The translations under genes and the position numbers were made by a program. Below, piece by piece: positions 44,591 through 51,733 of a DNA stretch of 64,000 nucleotides (position 1 is its first letter; every line of letters begins with the position of its first letter). This DNA is from Oscillospiraceae bacterium. GTDB taxonomy: Bacteria > Bacillota > Clostridia > Oscillospirales > Oscillospiraceae. The DNA lies in contig SVLO01000010.1 in the NCBI GenBank assembly GCA_015067885.1, positions 1 through 64,000 of the forward strand, read 5' to 3'. A model generated the notes under the pieces. The model did not search any database, had not been told where the DNA came from, and saw only the letters and a list, made by a program, of their open reading frames with translations.

Positions 44591-45745
44591 TTATACGCTG
44601 TCGTTCCCCGCCGGAAACTCCTCATAAATCTGTTTGACAAGCTCCAAATGCTTATCCATAAACATGGCGGTCCAGCCCGCCAAATGCATACCAATGACCA
44701 CACTGATGTTCCTGACAGGGTCCACCATCAGGTAAGAACCCGCCGCGCCGTCCCAGCCGAACTCACCCACACTCAGCCCCCATTCGGTGGGGCGGGTACG
44801 GGTACGCACGCCCAGGCCGTAGCTGTAGTCCTTACCCTGTACGCAGGTAAATTCGCACTTCAGGTCGTTCACGCTGATCTCAACCTGATGCATCCGGTCA
44901 ATACTCTCCCGGCTGATGATGCGGTTGCCATTGGCGCCCACACCACCGTTGGCAAGGGCCACGGCAAACATGGCGTAGTCCGCCGCTGTACTTATCATAC
45001 CGGCACCGCCGCTGTCATACTCCGTGGTGGGAACAAGGTACGTATTGTTACATTCTTTGGGTTCAACAAAGCCCTTCTCCCCGGTAAACAGGGGCAGCAT
45101 ACGGTCCGGGTCATCCATTCGGAACCCACTGTCGCGCATACCAAGGGGAACAAAAACATTCTCTTTAACATATTCGGAAAACTTTGTTCCGGACACAACT
45201 TCGATCACCCGGGCCAGCACGTCATGGCACAGGCTGTACAAAAACCGCTCACCGGGTCGAAATTTCAGCGGGGATTTGGCGATGGCGTCCACCATCTGCT
45301 CGGTGTTGGCGTCAGGGCAGCGCTGCAGCAGTTCTAAAACCTCCGGCTTGCGCATCAGGTTATAGTCCAACCCCGCCGACATGGTCAGCAAGTGGCGCAG
45401 GGTGATATCGCCGCCCACCACCTGCTTTTGGCCGTTTTCGTCCACGAAGTAGCTCTCGGCAAAGGCGGGAACGTAGTCCACCAGCTTGTCCTCTAGGGAA
45501 ATCACGCCTCGCTCCACCAACTGCATGGCGCACACGGCGGTCACAGGCTTGGTGCAGGAGAACATCAGCAGCTTGTCCCGCCCGTCGCAGTCGGCGGGCT
45601 TGATGGTCTTATGAAACACCTGCCGGGTCCCCTGAAAGGCCAGCACCTCAAGGTACGGCAAGTCCATTTGGTCCACAAGGGACTCCATCAGTTGTGCGGT
45701 TTTTTTGAAACGGTCAGTTTGCGTATCCCCATCAAAAAACGACAC
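44591..45745 (-). CDS. Beta-lactamase-fold serine hydrolase
   Basis: 384-residue class C beta-lactamase-related protein (COG1680). The SxxK motif is SCTK (about 84-87) and YSLCHDVLA (about 170) supplies the YxN-like Tyr; HLAG near the C-terminus resembles the KTG-like third motif. No signal peptide, so cytoplasmic esterase or peptidase activity is more likely than antibiotic resistance. Own promoter TTGCAA-16-TATAAT. Confidence 0.87.
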   Translation of the reverse strand: MSFFDGDTQTDRFKKTAQLMESLVDQMDLPYLEVLAFQGTRQVFHKTIKPADCDGRDKLLMFSCTKPVTAVCAMQLVERGVISLEDKLVDYVPAFAESYFVDENGQKQVVGGDITLRHLLTMSAGLDYNLMRKPEVLELLQRCPDANTEQMVDAIAKSPLKFRPGERFLYSLCHDVLARVIEVVSGTKFSEYVKENVFVPLGMRDSGFRMDDPDRMLPLFTGEKGFVEPKECNNTYLVPTTEYDSGGAGMISTAADYAMFAVALANGGVGANGNRIISRESIDRMHQVEISVNDLKCEFTCVQGKDYSYGLGVRTRTRPTEWGLSVGEFGWDGAAGSYLMVDPVRNISVVIGMHLAGWTAMFMDKHLELVKQIYEEFPAGNDSV

Positions 45746-45782
45746 TTAGTCTCCCTCCAATCGACAAAGCTCCGACTTGCCC

Positions 45783-45810
45783 ATTATACCATTTAGAACA
45801 ATATTTGCAA
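45783..45810 (-). promoter_or_regulatory. Putative sigma-A promoter of the serine hydrolase gene
   Basis: TTGCAA (45810-45805), 16 bp, TATAAT (45788-45783). Confidence 0.6.
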
Positions 45811-45861
45811 GTGTTTACTGCGTAAATATTCTGCCAAAGGCATACGACTCCAAGGGGTACG

Positions 45862-45904
45862 TAAAATCAAAAAAGGACACCCCCGACGGGGATGTCCTTT
45901 TTTG
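45862..45904. repeat. Palindromic intergenic repeat, copy 1
   Basis: AAATCAAAAAAGGACA then CCCCC-GAC-GGGG and TGTCCTTTTTTG: a terminator-like palindrome with A/T flanks. Differs from copy 2 at only a few positions. On the minus strand both copies would encode KRTSPSGV-x-FFDF, a peptide pattern I remember from spurious ORFs in many gut clostridial genomes. Confidence 0.8.
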
Positions 45905-45949
45905 CCAGACAATGACCAAATGTACGAGCCCGCTCCTGCTGGAAGCAAA

Positions 45950-45991
45950 GAAATCAAAAAAGTACACCCCCGATGGGGATGTCCTTTTTTG
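45950..45991. repeat. Palindromic intergenic repeat, copy 2
   Basis: Second copy, 88 bp downstream of the first and in the same orientation. One arm has GTACA in place of GGACA, and the loop GAT in place of GAC. Not required as terminators by any adjacent gene order except perhaps the orphan gene at 46089-46622. Confidence 0.8.
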
Positions 45992-46016
45992 AAATATAAC
46001 GTAATTTTTAATACGG

Positions 46017-46070
46017 GTTGCAAGCGGTTGCAAAGTTGCACCCAAATGCAACCGAAAAATAAGATGCAAC
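46017..46070. repeat. Cluster of GTTGCA/TGCAAC hexamers
   Basis: Five copies within 54 bp: GTTGCA at 46017, 46027 and 46035, and the inverse TGCAAC at 46047 and 46065. Two can pair as CGGTTGCA/TGCAACCG. Just downstream of the orphan gene; may be its terminator or a protein-binding site. Confidence 0.6.
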
Positions 46071-46088
46071 CATCCTCAAAATCTGCAT

Positions 46089-46622
46089 TTACTTCTTATC
46101 CGAACAAGTTTTCGCCGAGTTAATAAAACATTCTACTAAAAAGTTGCTATGATCTGAAACAATGCTTAAAACATGACTCTTGTTAGATTGCATAGTTTCA
46201 CAAATAATATGGTAATCGGACTCGTCAGTGCTAATCATTTTGCGGTATTTCATTCCAAGCAACAAATCAGCGCATAAAATCAAAAACGAAGCCGACATAT
46301 CAGTACAATCCAAGCGTTTTTCCAAATTGTACCCGCCCATAGCAACTTCTCTATACAAGTAAATACCATCTTTCTTTATAATGCGATATTCCGAGAACCA
46401 TGATGTATCGTATGCCATCTTAATTTCTGCATCATGCGCGACAATATCGCAACCGTGTTGACGAAATATCTGTACGATATTAATAAGCTCTTTTTTAAGT
46501 AATAACGAGAAAGAATTATTTGCCGAAACATCATCTGAAATCGTTTCCGGTACTTTCTCTATGCTTTTGTGCAAAATAATCTCTGTATTGTTATTCTTAT
46601 TTCTAAAATTAAAAATGCCCAT
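46089..46622 (-). CDS. Orphan AT-rich gene, function unknown
   Basis: About 177 residues, not recognised. No signal peptide. Mixed alpha/beta composition, Asn/Asp/Ser/Lys-rich (FNFRNKNNNTEIIL; DSEYRI-like SWFSEYRIIKKDGIYLY; SFLILCADLLLG). Codon use is AT-rich, in contrast with the GC-rich genes around it, which suggests recent transfer. AGGAG lies 4 nt before ATG 46625 and 7 nt before ATG 46622; the latter is chosen. Promoter TTGTAA-17-TATAAT upstream, with four 21-bp-spaced repeats adjoining its -35. It could be a small accessory or immunity-type protein; no evidence decides. Confidence 0.65.
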   Translation of the reverse strand: MGIFNFRNKNNNTEIILHKSIEKVPETISDDVSANNSFSLLLKKELINIVQIFRQHGCDIVAHDAEIKMAYDTSWFSEYRIIKKDGIYLYREVAMGGYNLEKRLDCTDMSASFLILCADLLLGMKYRKMISTDESDYHIICETMQSNKSHVLSIVSDHSNFLVECFINSAKTCSDKK

Positions 46623-46650
46623 CATTTATCTCCTAAAAGTTGATGTTTTT

Positions 46651-46679
46651 ATTATATCATTTAATAAATTGCATTACAA
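46651..46679 (-). promoter_or_regulatory. Sigma-A promoter of the orphan gene
   Basis: TTGTAA (46679-46674), 17 bp, TATAAT (46656-46651), about 30 bp before the start codon. Confidence 0.7.
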
Positions 46680-46687
46680 CATTATAG

Positions 46688-46771
46688 TCGAAACTTCACG
46701 ACTCTCAGTGAAACTATTCTTTGGCACAGTGAAACTAATCTCGCTCATAATGAAATTATTCTTTTGAGAAA
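46688..46771. repeat. Four direct repeats with exact 21-bp period
   Basis: Starts at 46688 (TCGAAACTT), 46709 (TGAAACTATT), 46730 (TGAAACTAAT) and 46751 (TGAAATTATT). A fifth TGAAACTAAT at 46856 keeps the phase (105 bp, five periods). The array begins 9 bp upstream of the orphan gene's -35. Two helical turns per unit suggests cooperative regulator binding on one DNA face. Confidence 0.8.
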
Positions 46772-46918
46772 AGTTTCATTGTGATTTCGAGGTAGTAAAA
46801 ATGGGGCTGTTTAAGTCCTCTCGCTTCGACTTTCATAGAATGAATTTTGATACAATGAAACTAATTTTTTATGCCATCGCGTTAGAAACCCTTATACTGC
46901 AAGGTTTTTAGGTATAGA
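46772..46918. other. AT-rich intergenic stretch
   Basis: No supportable gene. Contains an inverted TTTCATT (46774) and the fifth repeat copy at 46856. Otherwise nothing recognisable. Confidence 0.6.
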
Positions 46919-46967
46919 AAAAGAACGAAAGTTGCAATACCAATGGTATCATAACTTTCGTTCTTAT
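46919..46967 (-). terminator. Terminator after tRNA-Pro
   Basis: Long stem AAGAACGAAAGTT/AACTTTCGTTCTT with an inner GATACC/GGTAT helix, then TTTTTC on the minus strand. Confidence 0.85.
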
Positions 46968-46968
46968 G

Positions 46969-47044
46969 TGGTCCGAGTGGCGGGAGTCGAACCCACGGCC
47001 TCATGGACCCGAACCATGCGCGCTACCAACTGCGCTACACCCGG
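46969..47044 (-). tRNA. tRNA-Pro (anticodon CGG)
   Basis: 76-nt cloverleaf: acceptor CCGGGTG with CACTCGG, anticodon stem CATGG/CCATG with loop TTCGGGT (anticodon CGG), T-loop GGGTTCGACTCCC. 3' ACCA encoded. Reads CCG. Confidence 0.95.
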
Positions 47045-47152
47045 ATATGAAATTTGCGGATTTGTTCTTCGCTGGGGTGCCTTGCGCGCTACAGCCGAAC
47101 AAGTTCGGCATTAAGTCGCTGTATGCCGTCTTCGACGGCGACACCGACTAAA
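47045..47152 (-). repeat. tRNA-adjacent spacer element
   Basis: GC-rich spacer between the tRNA and its duplicated 5' fragment. The minus strand could encode VSPSKTAYSDLMPNLFGCSA, a string I remember as a spurious ORF beside tRNAs in many gut Firmicutes, so it is probably a dispersed sequence. Contains small hairpins (GCCGAAC TTG TTCGGC; GCCGTC/GACGGC). Confidence 0.55.
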
Positions 47153-47170
47153 CAACTGCGCTACACCCGG
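47153..47170 (-). pseudogene. tRNA-Pro 5' fragment
   Basis: Exact 18-nt copy of the tRNA-Pro 5' end (CCGGGTGTAGCGCAGTTG), 126 bp upstream of the intact tRNA and in the same orientation. The rest of the tRNA is missing. Suggests loss of a tandem tRNA copy or insertion/excision at the tRNA gene. Confidence 0.75.
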
Positions 47171-47193
47171 AAATACGAAATTCTTCCAACGAA

Positions 47194-47232
47194 GAACCCG
47201 ACCTGTAACATTATAAGTTGCAGGTCGGGTTC
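47194..47232 (-). terminator. Terminator after spoIIIE/ftsK
   Basis: Perfect stem GAACCCGACCTG/CAGGTCGGGTTC with a 15-nt loop; short T-rich tail on the minus strand. Confidence 0.65.
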
Positions 47233-47278
47233 TGTCAAGTCAAATCCTGCCGACAGGCGGCATTTTCTTTATGTCCGC

Positions 47279-49954
47279 TTAAAAGTCGGATTCTCCGTCC
47301 ACATACTCGGGATAGCTCTCCTCCGTGGCAGTTGACTCCTCCGCGGGAGCTTGTGCGGTCCAATCCTTATCCACTTCCCCGCTCTCCTGGCGCATCTTCT
47401 GCTCCATCCACTGCTCCTTGGTAATGAGCAACTGGCGGGGTTTGGACCCCTCAAAGGGACCCACGACGCCCTTCTCCTCCATTTGATCCACCAGACGGGC
47501 GGCCCGGGCATAGCCCAGCTTCAGACGCCGCTGCAGCATAGACACGGAGGCCTGACCGGTCTCCAGCACCACCTCGATGGCGGCGGGCAGCAGCTCGTCG
47601 TAATCGTCGGCTGCCTCGGCGGGGGCGCTGCCGCCCACGCCCTTGGCCGCCTTGTCCTTATCGGCGGCGTGCTGCTCGATCTCCTGCATGATCTCGTCGG
47701 AGTAATTGGCGGTACCGCTCTTCTTGACGAAGTCCACCACCCGGGCCACTTCCTCGTCGGAGATAAAGCAGCCCTGCACGCGGGTGGGCTTGCCGCTGCC
47801 CAGGGGGGCAAACAGCATATCGCCGCGACCCACCAGCTTTTCCGCACCCATGGTATCCAAAATGATGCGGGACTCCATGGCGGAGGCCACCGCAAAGGCG
47901 ATGCGGCTGGGAATATTGGCCTTCATCAAACCGGTGATAACGTCCGCGGAGGGGCGCTGGGTTGCGATGACCAGATGCATACCGGCGGCACGGCCCATTT
48001 GGGCCACGCGGCAGATGGACTCTTCCACTTCCTTGGCCGCCACCAGCATCAAATCGGCCAGCTCGTCGATGATGACCACCACCGAGGGCATCTTTTCCAC
48101 ACCCTCATTCTTGGCGGCGTAGGCGTTGTACTCATCCAGCTTGCGCACGCCCACCTCGGAGAAGGTGCGGTAACGCTTCATCATCTCGGTCACCGCCCAC
48201 TGCAGGGCGCCGGCGGCCTTCTTGGGGTCGGTAACAACGGGAATAAGCAGATGGGGTATCCCGTTGTAGATGCCAAGCTCCACCATCTTGGGGTCCACCA
48301 TGATCAGGCGAACCTCCTCGGGGGTGGCCTTGTAGAGCAGGGAGGTAATAATGGTGTTGGTACACACGGACTTACCGGAACCGGTGGTACCGGCAATCAG
48401 CAGGTGGGGCAGCTTTGCGATGTCCCCCACCACACAGCGGCCGCTGATGTCCTTACCCACAGCGAAAGACACCTTGGACTTGCTGCCGGTGAAATCGGTG
48501 GACCCGATTACCGTGTGGGCGCTGACGGGAGAAACCACCTTGTTGGGTACCTCGATACCCACCACGGAGATCTTGTCGGGAATGGGGGCAATACGCACAC
48601 CGGTGGCGCCCAGGGCCAGGGCGATGTCGTCGGCCAGATTGGTCAGCTTATTCAGTCGCACGCCCTGGTCCAGCTCCAGCTCGTACCGGGTGACGGAGGG
48701 GCCGCGGACGGTGTTGATGATGTTGGCATCGATGCCAAAGGAGTGAATGGTGTCGTTCAGCCGCTGGCGGTTGGCACTCAGTTCGCTTTCCGCATCACCG
48801 CCGACGCCGCTCCCCCCCTCGTTCAGCAGGGACAGGGGCGGATACTGATAGGGCTTATGCTCAACCTCCATGGTCTGGGCAATGTCCCGGGTCACTTCTG
48901 CGGCGGCACGGGCAGCCTCATCCGCGGTCACCTTTTCCATGACAGGTTCGGCCGGCGGCTCGTCAGAGAAATTCTCGAAATCATTATTCTCTTCCTCATC
49001 CAGCTCAATGGGTACAGGGGCGGGCTTTCCCCGCTTGGTGGCGACAGGCGTTTCCTGCTTGGGTTCCTCCCCCTCCATCAGCACCTGGTCCGGCGCCTTA
49101 ACACCGGGTTTACGGTTGAAGAAGCCCGCCTTTCGCGGCTGAGCTGGCTTGTCCTCCCGCTCAAAGGACTGGTCATCCAAGGGAACATCAATGGCCTGGC
49201 GCCGGTTGGCGGCCCGCTCACTGACTACCGTCGGTGTATGGGCAGGCTCGGCAGGGGCAGGCTCGGAAACCACCGTTTCCTTTTCCTTCGGCGCGGGGTA
49301 TTTGGCGCGAGGATGGTTGCGAATATACCCCACAATATCCGCAATACTGCGGTTGAACGCCACAAGACACAGCACCACCGCCAGCAACACGACCACCACT
49401 ACGGTACCCACTACGCTGAACAGGCTTCTGCCGCCCTCGGCCAAAAAGCCGCAAATAACTCCGCCGCAATCGGCGTCGCGACCATCCTTCCACAATTGCC
49501 CAATCATCTGCCAGGACCAGTTGTATGTATCCTTGCCCACAGTGAACAGGTGCAGCAGTATGGCCGGCACCGCAGGCAGAGCCAGCGCACAGCCAAGGCG
49601 CAAACGCACGGGACGCCCCCGGTGGAAGGCCAGGATATAGAACGCCAGGCACAGCACGGGGGGAATGGCATAATAGCCATAGCCGAGAAGTCCCTTCAGC
49701 AATCCGCAGAACGCATTGATAAACAGCGCCTCGATCCGGAAGTAGCCCAGGGCGGAAAACACCGCCAAAACAAGACACACCGCCGCACCCACCTCACGAC
49801 GGATGGGGCGCTTTTGCGTCTGGGCCGTGGCGGTCTTTCTCCCCCGCTCGGCCGAAGCGGCAGATGCACGTGCGCGTTGCGTGCTGCGTGCTTTATTGGA
49901 GTTGGACGCGGTACTCTTTCTCTTGCCCGCAGGTTTCTTTTGTGTTGCAGCCAT
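47279..49954 (-). CDS. spoIIIE: DNA translocase FtsK/SpoIIIE
   Basis: 891-residue motor that moves DNA through the division or sporulation septum. Four N-terminal membrane helices (about 50-190), a charged linker (to about 400), then the RecA-like motor with Walker A GTTGSGKSVCTNTI and VDPKMVEL, and a C-terminal winged-helix gamma domain (SMLQRRLKLGYARAARLVDQME) that reads KOPS/SRS sequences. Neighbouring tepA and the sporulating genome favour the SpoIIIE name; a division role is also possible. Confidence 0.93.
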   Translation of the reverse strand: MAATQKKPAGKRKSTASNSNKARSTQRARASAASAERGRKTATAQTQKRPIRREVGAAVCLVLAVFSALGYFRIEALFINAFCGLLKGLLGYGYYAIPPVLCLAFYILAFHRGRPVRLRLGCALALPAVPAILLHLFTVGKDTYNWSWQMIGQLWKDGRDADCGGVICGFLAEGGRSLFSVVGTVVVVVLLAVVLCLVAFNRSIADIVGYIRNHPRAKYPAPKEKETVVSEPAPAEPAHTPTVVSERAANRRQAIDVPLDDQSFEREDKPAQPRKAGFFNRKPGVKAPDQVLMEGEEPKQETPVATKRGKPAPVPIELDEEENNDFENFSDEPPAEPVMEKVTADEAARAAAEVTRDIAQTMEVEHKPYQYPPLSLLNEGGSGVGGDAESELSANRQRLNDTIHSFGIDANIINTVRGPSVTRYELELDQGVRLNKLTNLADDIALALGATGVRIAPIPDKISVVGIEVPNKVVSPVSAHTVIGSTDFTGSKSKVSFAVGKDISGRCVVGDIAKLPHLLIAGTTGSGKSVCTNTIITSLLYKATPEEVRLIMVDPKMVELGIYNGIPHLLIPVVTDPKKAAGALQWAVTEMMKRYRTFSEVGVRKLDEYNAYAAKNEGVEKMPSVVVIIDELADLMLVAAKEVEESICRVAQMGRAAGMHLVIATQRPSADVITGLMKANIPSRIAFAVASAMESRIILDTMGAEKLVGRGDMLFAPLGSGKPTRVQGCFISDEEVARVVDFVKKSGTANYSDEIMQEIEQHAADKDKAAKGVGGSAPAEAADDYDELLPAAIEVVLETGQASVSMLQRRLKLGYARAARLVDQMEEKGVVGPFEGSKPRQLLITKEQWMEQKMRQESGEVDKDWTAQAPAEESTATEESYPEYVDGESDF

Positions 49955-49987
49955 TGATATCTTCCTTTCTCTCTTGAAGGGTCAGGG

Positions 49988-50818
49988 TCAAAGCACCAGG
50001 CTGAGGATCAGGAACAGAGCGCCCGCGCCCCAGCAGTAATAGGCAAAGGCACCAAACTTGCCCTTGGCAGCCAGCAGGTTGACAAGCCGGATGGAGAAAT
50101 ACCCCACAATACCGGCCACCGCCATACCAAGCAGATATTTCGGCATCAGGCCGGCATCAACACCGCCCATCTCCACTACGTCCTTGACTTCCAGCACGGT
50201 AGCGCCCAAAACGGCAGGCAGGGACATCAGGAAAGAGTAGCGCACCGCAAAGCTGCGCTCAAACCCCAGCGCCATACCGGCGGCGATGGTGGTGCCGGAG
50301 CGGGACAAACCCGGGACGGTGGCAATTCCCTGGGCCACGCCCACCAGCAGCACATCTCGTTTCCGGGCGGTGGCAGCGGTTTTTTTCCCCTTTGCCATGC
50401 GGTCGGAGATAAACAGGATACAGCCGGTAACCAGCAGGACACAACTGACCACAGCGGGACTGCCGCCGATCCTTTCCACATGATCCTTTATCGGCAAAAC
50501 GAGAAACAACGGCAGCGTACCAAGCACGACCAGCCATACAAGACGCCGCGCTTCCGGCACAGGTTGGGTGCGGTACTTTCTGCAAAACAGCGCGCGCAGA
50601 CTCAAAAAGAACTCGTACACCATGCCGGTAACATCCCGCCAGTAGTACACACAAACCGCAACCAGGGTCGCAAAATGCAGCAGCACGTTCAGCAGATTAT
50701 CCGGCTCTTCCATGCCGAAAAAGTACTGAAACATCGTCAGATGACCGGAACTGGAGATGGGTAAAAACTCCGCCACACCCTGCACAAGTCCCAGAATCAT
50801 GGTTTCTAAATAACTCAC
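49988..50818 (-). CDS. uppP: Undecaprenyl-diphosphatase
   Basis: Membrane phosphatase that recycles undecaprenyl-PP carrier lipid; confers bacitracin tolerance when abundant. 276 residues from the GTG at 50818 (GGGAGGG about 10 nt upstream; a longer start at 50851 has a weaker site). Motifs GVAEFLPISSSGHL (about 13-26) and VPGLSRSGTT are intact. About eight helices. 33 bp upstream of spoIIIE. Confidence 0.95.
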   Translation of the reverse strand: MSYLETMILGLVQGVAEFLPISSSGHLTMFQYFFGMEEPDNLLNVLLHFATLVAVCVYYWRDVTGMVYEFFLSLRALFCRKYRTQPVPEARRLVWLVVLGTLPLFLVLPIKDHVERIGGSPAVVSCVLLVTGCILFISDRMAKGKKTAATARKRDVLLVGVAQGIATVPGLSRSGTTIAAGMALGFERSFAVRYSFLMSLPAVLGATVLEVKDVVEMGGVDAGLMPKYLLGMAVAGIVGYFSIRLVNLLAAKGKFGAFAYYCWGAGALFLILSLVL

Positions 50819-50910
50819 GTGATATGTACCCTCCCGGATTTCATTTTTCACACCTAATATATTACCACACTTTTTACAACATTTCCAGTTCTTTTGAAAA
50901 AGAATTATGT

Positions 50911-50940
50911 AAACAGGCTCTCACTGGTTTGGAGCCTGTT
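50911..50940 (-). terminator. Terminator overlapping the tepA stop
   Basis: Stem AAACAGGCTC/GAGCCTGTTT; the 5' arm lies within the last codons of tepA. The following sequence is only mildly T-rich (TTTACATAATTC). Confidence 0.5.
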
Positions 50941-51634
50941 TTTCGCGCTTCTGTTTGGCTATCAATTCGTGCAGGCAGTCCAGGGCATCGGCCAGGCCGC
51001 CCATCTGATCGATCAGGCCAAGCTGCACCGCCTCTTCGCCATAAATCACACTTCCCACATCTGACGCAAGCTGATCCGTCTGCAGCATAAGATGTGTAAA
51101 GTCTTCGCGCTTCACGCCGCTGTTGGCGGTAACAAACTGGACTATGCGTTCCTGAATACGCTCAAAATAGTAAAACGTCTGGGGTACGCCGATGATCAGG
51201 CCGTTCATGCGCACCGGATGGATGGTCATGGCGGCGGAGGGGGCGATGAAGGACCGCTTTGTCGACACGGCCAACGGTACACCGATGGAGTGTCCGCCGC
51301 CCAGCACCAGGGATACCGTGGGCTTGGACATACCGGAGATAAGCTCCGCAATGGCAAGTCCCGCCTCAATGTCGCCCCCCATGGTGTTCAGCAGCACCAG
51401 CAGGCCGTCCACCTCATCACTTTCCTCCACCATGGCAAGCAGGGGCATTACGTGTTCATACTTTGTACTTTTGCTGTCGCTGGGCAGTACCTGGTGTCCC
51501 TCGATCTGTCCGACAATGGTCAGTACATGGACCCTTCCCTTCCCGCTTTCAATCAGCGCAGAACCCAGTTCCGTAATAGGGTCCAACGTTCTCTCCTTAG
51601 AAAGCAATCCTTGTTCCTTCTTCTCTTCGCCCAT
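50921..51634 (-). CDS. tepA: ClpP-fold translocation-enhancing protease TepA
   Basis: 237-residue ClpP/crotonase-fold serine protease of the TepA type, which in B. subtilis cuts signal peptide remnants and lies next to spoIIIE, as here. Start at the ATG at 51634 (GGAGGTGCGGT upstream). GGDIEAGLAIAELI, catalytic Ser in GGGHSIGVPLA and His in MTIHPVRMNG follow the ClpP order. Confidence 0.9.
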   Translation of the reverse strand: MGEEKKEQGLLSKERTLDPITELGSALIESGKGRVHVLTIVGQIEGHQVLPSDSKSTKYEHVMPLLAMVEESDEVDGLLVLLNTMGGDIEAGLAIAELISGMSKPTVSLVLGGGHSIGVPLAVSTKRSFIAPSAAMTIHPVRMNGLIIGVPQTFYYFERIQERIVQFVTANSGVKREDFTHLMLQTDQLASDVGSVIYGEEAVQLGLIDQMGGLADALDCLHELIAKQKREKQAPNQ

Positions 51635-51686
51635 ACCGCACCTCCGCATATTTTCTTTAGTATGCGCGGTCGAAGCGTATTTATGC

Positions 51687-51724
51687 AAAAACCTGCGGCC
51701 GAACCCATCGACCGCAGGTTTTAT
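51687..51724 (-). terminator. Terminator of the ddl-to-apeB gene run
   Basis: Stem AAAACCTGCGG/CCGCAGGTTTT with a 14-nt loop, T-run on the minus strand. Confidence 0.8.
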
Positions 51725-51733
51725 CTTATTTAT

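Noticed and set aside
44591-45745. Antibiotic-resistance beta-lactamase
   Set aside because: SxxK fold is present, but there is no signal peptide and the protein matches the broad COG1680 esterase/peptidase group rather than AmpC.
45815-46069. Short minus-strand frame with two KRTSPSGV-FFDF repeats
   Set aside because: Produced by reading through the palindromic DNA repeats; no ribosome site. Reported as a repeat instead.
46688-46771. CRISPR array or plasmid iterons
   Set aside because: Units are contiguous 21-mers with only about 8 conserved bases, no spacers, no cas or rep genes nearby.
46932-47151. Short plus-strand frames across tRNA-Pro and its spacer
   Set aside because: Overlap a certain tRNA gene and its fragment; not coding.
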